A stretch of 64,000 nucleotides of DNA from Fragum whitleyi (lineage: Eukaryota > Mollusca > Bivalvia > Cardiida > Cardiidae). The stretch spans positions 61,436,176-61,500,175 of the forward strand of contig OX411543.1 of NCBI GenBank assembly GCA_948146395.1, read 5' to 3'. The position numbers were made by a program, and so were the translations under genes. The notes beneath the pieces were generated by a model that was given only the letters and a program-made list of their open reading frames with translations, was not told the origin of the DNA and ran no database searches. This document shows positions 58,691-64,000 of this stretch, in pieces (positions within the stretch are counted from its first letter, which is position 1; every line of letters starts with the position of its first letter).

Positions 58691-59860
58691 AACAAGAGGA
58701 CCATGATGGCCTAGATCACTCACCTGAGTCTATTTGATCCCTGGGACATCACATTAATTAAATGGGCAGATGTCAACATGGAGACAATTTCTACATAAGA
58801 TCAATACCATGAAATGTTTTCAGCACAGAGCAAGACAGATATGCCTTTTTCGCTCTTTGATTCTATGTAAAAAGGGTTGCACCAGGGTGAAGCCCAAATG
58901 TGACCCAAGGATCTTGATATGAACAAACTTGGTAGAGGTGCATTAGATGATGCTACAAACTAAATACGAAAGCTGTCTGCCTTCTGGTTTCAGAGAAGAA
59001 GATTTTTGAAGGTTTTCCTATTTTCACCCATCGTGCTCAGATATGCAAAAAGGGATGTGCCCGGGTTGAGCCCAAATATGACCCCAGGGTCTTCATATGA
59101 ACAAACTTGGTAGGGGCCCACTAGATGATGCTACATACCAAATATGAAAGTTGCATGCCTTCTGGTTTCAGAGAAGAAGGTTTTAAAAGATTTTCGCTCT
59201 TTGATTCTATGTAAAAAGGGGCTTGATATGAACAAACTTGGCAAAGGTACACTAGATGATGCTACATACCAAATATGAAAGCTGTCTGCCATCTTGTTTC
59301 AGAGAAGAAGATTTTCATTCTTTTACCCTTCGTGCTCAGAAGAGCTAAAGGGGATGTGCCCAGGCAAAGCCAAAATACAACCCCAGGGTCTTGATATGAA
59401 CAAACTTGGAAGAGGCCCACTAGGTGATGCTACATACCAAATATGAAAGCTGTCAACCAACTGATTTCAGAGAAGAAGATTTTTTAAGATTTTCCCTCTT
59501 TCATTCTATATAGAAAGGGTTGCGCCCGGGTGGAGCCCAAATAAGACCCCAGGGTCTTGATATGAACAATCTTTGTAGAGGTCCACTAGATAATGCTACA
59601 TTATAAATATGAAAGCTGTCTGCCTTCTGTTTTCAGAGAAGAAGATTTTTGAATATTTTCATCCTTTTTGTTAAGGGTAAAGGGAAAGTAAAGGGTGGAT
59701 TTCATAAATCTGAACAACTTTGGTAGAGCTGAACCCAAGGAAGATCCCTGCCAAGTTTCATCAAGATTGGCCTACTGGTTTAGGAGGAGAAGATGTTTTA
59801 AGAAATTGCAGATGACGCATGACGCACGAGGGGCATTCTATGATAACAATAGCTCACCTT
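58691..59860 (-). mobile_element. Helentron-type family 1, right end decayed
   Basis: AACAAGAGGACCATGATGGC hairpin, CACTCACCTGAG, repeated GATATGAACAAACTTGGTAG units and a degraded GACGCATGACGCACGAGG tail; stops at AATAGCTCACCTTAC without the terminal hairpin. Confidence 0.75.
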
Positions 59861-60418
59861 ACAAATTTCTGAGACATGATGGATGTCATGGGGCTGGACC
59901 AAGGATCCATCAATGCAAATGAGTACTCAGTTTTGTTTAGAACTATCAAATTTATACTTATGTTATACCTCTAATGGACAGTTTTTGTTGTGTAATTATT
60001 TTTTCATAACTTATCATCACATTCCAAATCTAAAGATAGTCAGAGCAACAGATTCAAATAGCTCTTTATTCCTAACTTTAACCCTATATTGTTGGTAATC
60101 ATTTGTAACATCTCATCGAGATAACTCAAATGAGTACCCACAACATAGGATTCCATTGGGAAATCAAGATTTTAGATTGGCTTTACCCCATCCTATCTGG
60201 ACCCCTAAATACTGTCATTAAAATGTTTTATCTTGCATTTCAAGTAATTTTTAGACAAAGGTCAATCTGAAATTCAGTTTTGAATTTGGGCAAAATCTAA
60301 GTTGAGTAATGAAAGAAAATTCTTTGGATCATGGAACTATCAAGGTAAACGTTCTCTTTGAAATGCTTATTACTATGACAAAAGCAAAACAAAACTTAGT
60401 CGACTACAATCACTCATT

Positions 60419-60582
60419 TAAGGAAGTAGACCCGTAAAGGTTCCGCAACATTTTGGCACTCATTAAACTTTAACAATGATGACCGAGGTTTCCAATGAAA
60501 ATCATTAGGAAACCTTGGATAAAACTGTTGAAATTCATGACTTCGGAAACATTGTGGAACTATTACGGGTCTACTACCTTAA
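60419..60582. mobile_element. MITE-D (164 bp)
   Basis: TTAAGGAAGTAGACCCGTAA and TTACGGGTCTACTACCTTAA ends; inner ACCGAGGTTTCCAATGAAAA. Confidence 0.82.
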
Positions 60583-61433
60583 AACACTTTATGTGAGCTA
60601 AAAGCAATTTTCTTTCTAAAAGCAGATCCAGCCGCAGAAGTAAAAGCTAAGAGCTATAATGCTGCCCAGAAAAGAATCTAGAGGTAGGCAGTTTCTCCGA
60701 ACACCAGACAGAAGTAACACACCAGAGACATACTGTATACAGAACCTGTAATAGAGAGGAAAAATAACAATACTTCCCATAATATTTACCACTGAAACTA
60801 TATACTTATTAAAATGTTGAAGAAAAAAAAACTAGAAAGCCATGAATGGCTTGAGTCGCTCCACAGGCTTGAAATTCTTGTAAAGCAATAAAAGTTTTGA
60901 CTAGATTTTTAGATATTTTGGATTCTACTGATGTTGAAATGATTTTCAAAGTTTCAACTTTATAACATATAGAGAAATGACCTCTGGCCATAAAAGACAT
61001 ATTTTTCATCCAATCAAAATATTTTTTTCGGCTGCATGATAATGAGTCATCCAAATGTCATACAAAAAAAGATTGATTGATATCCATCAATCACATTCTG
61101 AGAAAATGATTTTCAGAGTCCACTGAATAACATATTGAGAAATAACCTCTGCCCATAAAATGCATAATTATTTTCAGCCCATCACAATAATTTTTTGTAG
61201 ACTGATAAAGGGTCACTCAAGGATCATTCCAGTGCAATTTGGTTGATATCCATCACTTACATTCTGAGAAAATGATTTCCAAAGTTTCCACTTTATAACA
61301 TATATAGAAATGACCTCCACCCATAAAATACATATTTTTCATACAATCACAATTATTTTTGGTAGACTGATAAAGGGTCACTCATGGATTTTCCCAGTGA
61401 CATTTGGTTGATATCCATAGGTTACATTCTGAG

Positions 61434-63501
61434 ACAAGAGTTGTCAGAGGACAACATAGCTCGCCCTATTGGATGCTTGTCACATAGATATATGCAAAAT
61501 CATGTACCTTGGAAGGAAGCTATTGGAAGGGGGGGAGAGGGTACTAATATATGCAGATATCTTACAATGTGTAACTGAAAAGGTATTAACATTAAAAGCT
61601 TTTATTTTCAAACAAGGTATAACTATCATAAATATGAAGCCCAAACCTCTTCAAAATTTTGATATATCATCAATGTATAATTGATGTAGATGATTTTAAT
61701 ATAATTTAGAACTCTAAAACTGAATGGTGAAACTGATTCATAAACATTTAAATCTTATATACAAAAACAAGAGTGCCATCGTCGAAAAATACGCCGCCAC
61801 TTTGCTGCTGTTTCACGAAAATAATTGTAGACACTACTTATTTTGACAGAACCAAATTGAAAATGACCAAGTTTCATTTAAATCAAGACAAAAAGTTTGG
61901 AGGAGATGCCTTCACAAGGCTGTAATTTCAATAAGCCCCAGGCCCCAGAGACTAAATTTTAAGGGGGCAAAACTGAGGAAATAAGCCCCAGAGACTAAGT
62001 TTTTAAGGGGCATAACTCAGGCAAAAATCAATGAACCATAAAATCCTTCCTTCATGCACATCTACCAATTGAGGTGATAACATTTACCAATTTCAAGAAG
62101 ATCAAGCCAGAAACTTAGGAGGAGTTGCGTTGACAAGAAAAATGGACCCAGAGACTAAGTTTTTAAGGGGCATAACTCAGGCAAAAATCAACGAACCGTA
62201 ACATCCTTCCTTCATGCAAATCTACCAATTGAGATGATTACATTGACGAAGTTTCAAGAAGATCCAGCCAGAAACTTAGGAGGAGTTGCGTTGACAAGAA
62301 AAGTGGAACCAGAGACTAAGTTATCAAGGGGCATAACTCAGGCAAAAATCAACGAACCGTAAAATCCTTCCTTCATGCACATCCACCAATTGAGGTGATT
62401 ACATTGACCGAGTTTCAAGAAGATTCAGCCAGAAACTTAGGAGGAGTTGCGTTGACAAGAAAAGTGGACCCAGAAACTAAGTTATCAAGGGGCATAACTC
62501 AGGCAAAAATCAACGAACCGTAAAATCCTTCCTTCATGCACATCTACCAATTGAGGTGATTACATTGACCAAGTTTCAAGAAGATCCAGCCAAAAACTTA
62601 GGAGGAGTTGCGTTGACAAGAAAAGTGGACCCAGAAACTAAGTTATCAAGGGGCATAACTCAGGCAAAAATCAACGAACCGTAAAATCCTTCCTTCATGC
62701 ACATCTACCAATTGAGATGATAACATTGACCAAGTTTCAAGAAGATCCAGCCAGAAGTTTAGGAGGAGTTGCGTTGACAAGAAAAATGGACGGACGGACG
62801 GACGGACGGACGGACAGACGGAGAAGATGACGCCAATATACGTCCGCCTTCGGCGGCGTATAAAAATAAAAGAAATACAGATGTCTTACTCGATTCTAAT
62901 GTCCCTAGAGTAAAGCATTCAGAAAATATAAGCAAGGTTAAAGTTTTGGGTTAAAGTATTTTGGTTAAAGTTTTTCCAAGTCCTTAAAAAGGTCATGGTC
63001 AAATTGTAAAGGACCTTGGTCTCTGGTGAAAGCCTATCACCTGGTGAGTATGTAAATGAAGTAATGATGTCCCTAGGTTAAAGCTTCAAGAAAAAATAAG
63101 CAAGGTTAAAGTTTTGGTTAAAGTTTTTCAGTTTAAGTTTTAAGTCAATATAAGGTCAAGGTTTAGGTCAAATTATCAAGGACCTTGGTCTCTCGCAAAA
63201 GGCTATCACCTAATGAATATGTAAATGAAGAAACGATGTCCCTAGGTTAAAGCATTCAGAAAATGTAAGCAAGGTTGAAGTTTTTGGTTAAAGTTTTAGG
63301 TTAAAGTTTTTCTAAGTCCACAAATGGTAAAGGTCAAGGTCAAATTGTAAAGGACCTTGGTCTCTGGTGAAAGCCTATCGCCTGGTGAGTATATATATGA
63401 AGTTATGCTGACGCCGACACTGACGCTGACGCAGACCTTGACGCCGACATCGGAGGGTATGACAAAAGCTCTTCCAAGACTTTCGTCCCGGGCGAGCTAA
63501 A
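61434..63501 (-). mobile_element. Helentron-type family 3, inserted in family 2
   Basis: Left end ACAAGAG, hairpin GTTGTCAGAGGACAAC, then AGCTCGCCC. Three core units of about 169 bp start at TGTCCCTAG (62901, 63069, 63238). A GACGCCGACACTGACGCTGA tail and right end GGGCGAGCTAAAAA. The host unit is broken between ATTCTGAGA and AAATGATTTTCAAAG. Confidence 0.78.
61766..62866 (-). mobile_element. Helentron-type family 4, inserted in family 3
   Basis: Left end AACAAGAG and TACGCCGCC. Five blocks of 160-161 bp (GGGGCATAACTCAGG at 62007, 62167, 62328, 62489 and 62650). (ACGG)n at 62787-62822; right end GGCGGCGTATAAAAA. A left-end hairpin is not clear in this family. Confidence 0.78.
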
Positions 63502-64000
63502 AATGATTTTCAAAGTTTCCACTATATAACATATAGGGAAATGACCTCTGCCCATAAAATACATATTTTTCATCTGATCACTATAATTTTAGGTAGACTG
63601 ATAAAGGGTCACTCAAGGATCATTCCATTTAAATTTGGTTGATATCCATTGACTACATTCTGAGAAAATGATTTTGAAAGTTTCCACTATATAACATATA
63701 GAGAAATGACCTCCGCCCATAAAATACATATTTTTCATCTGATAACAATAAATTTTTTGAAGCATGATAAAGGGTCATACAAGAACCATTCATGTGAAAT
63801 TTCATCGGTATCCATCAATTAGAATCTGAGAAAACTCACTTTTTACCATATTTTGAAATTAGCCACGCCTATTAAATCCATGTTTTTCATTGGATCAAAA
63901 TTTCTTGAACAACTTTGAAAGAGGGTCACCCACGGATCATTCCCGTGAAGTTTGATTGAAATTCATCCAATAGTTTCTGAGGAGAAGCTTTTTAAAGAAA

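Larger units (their letters stand above)
60829..64000 (-). mobile_element. Helentron-type family 2, split; runs past the window edge
   Basis: Left end AACTAGAAAGCCATGAATGG and TTGAGTCGCTCCAC as at 52508. Family-2 units run to 61433, then resume at 63502 and continue to the edge with AATTTCTTGAACAACTTTGA. The ACGG tail and right end lie outside. Confidence 0.78.

Overview
This window reads as AT-rich, gene-poor eukaryotic genomic DNA, most probably from a bivalve mollusc. The pointers are a multicopy secreted-peptide precursor, many pearl-like repeats with ACGG microsatellite tails and roughly 150-177 bp core units (a repeat type described from oysters and other bivalves), tRNA-derived SINEs and dense families of short inverted-repeat elements. 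I see no bacterial operons, rRNA, CRISPR arrays or phage modules.

The only convincing host gene is at 2132-2655 (+). It is one coding exon for a 173-residue neuropeptide-like precursor with a signal peptide, a four-cysteine spacer and four copies of a Y(H/N)P(F/L)LRGG peptide separated by dibasic sites. A splice acceptor lies just before its ATG and an AATAAA signal follows at 3334. I could not place the peptide in a named family.

Almost everything else is mobile-element-derived. 1-10.5 kb: several copies of a Tc1/mariner-like MITE (called MITE-A here), a 39-bp minisatellite that grew inside one copy, and a (TA)n tract. 10.5-15.1 kb: a 4.6-kb element with arms of about 600 bp, a 5-bp target-site duplication and an empty-site paralogue at 1.84 kb. 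12.9-22.3 kb: Helentron/pearl-like elements around an unassigned stretch. 23.1-28.3 kb: a second large inverted-repeat element whose right side is a dimeric array of about 352 bp carrying GTAACGTAT motifs. 28.6-29.8 kb and 46.5-47.1 kb: LINE remnants. 30-46 kb: mixed MITEs, foldback elements, SINEs and short tandem arrays, including a 601-bp element with a 10-bp target-site duplication at 33.6-34.2 kb. 49.5-64 kb: Helentron-type elements inserted into one another, with one four-level nest (51.7-55.6 kb) and one three-level nest (60.8-64 kb).

No set of genes here forms a pathway. The interest lies in the peptide precursor and in a clear record of transposon nesting and satellite birth. Most short ORFs are shadows of repeats, for example the 13-codon repeat ORF at 7120-7413 and the IYIYIY ORFs over the TA tract.
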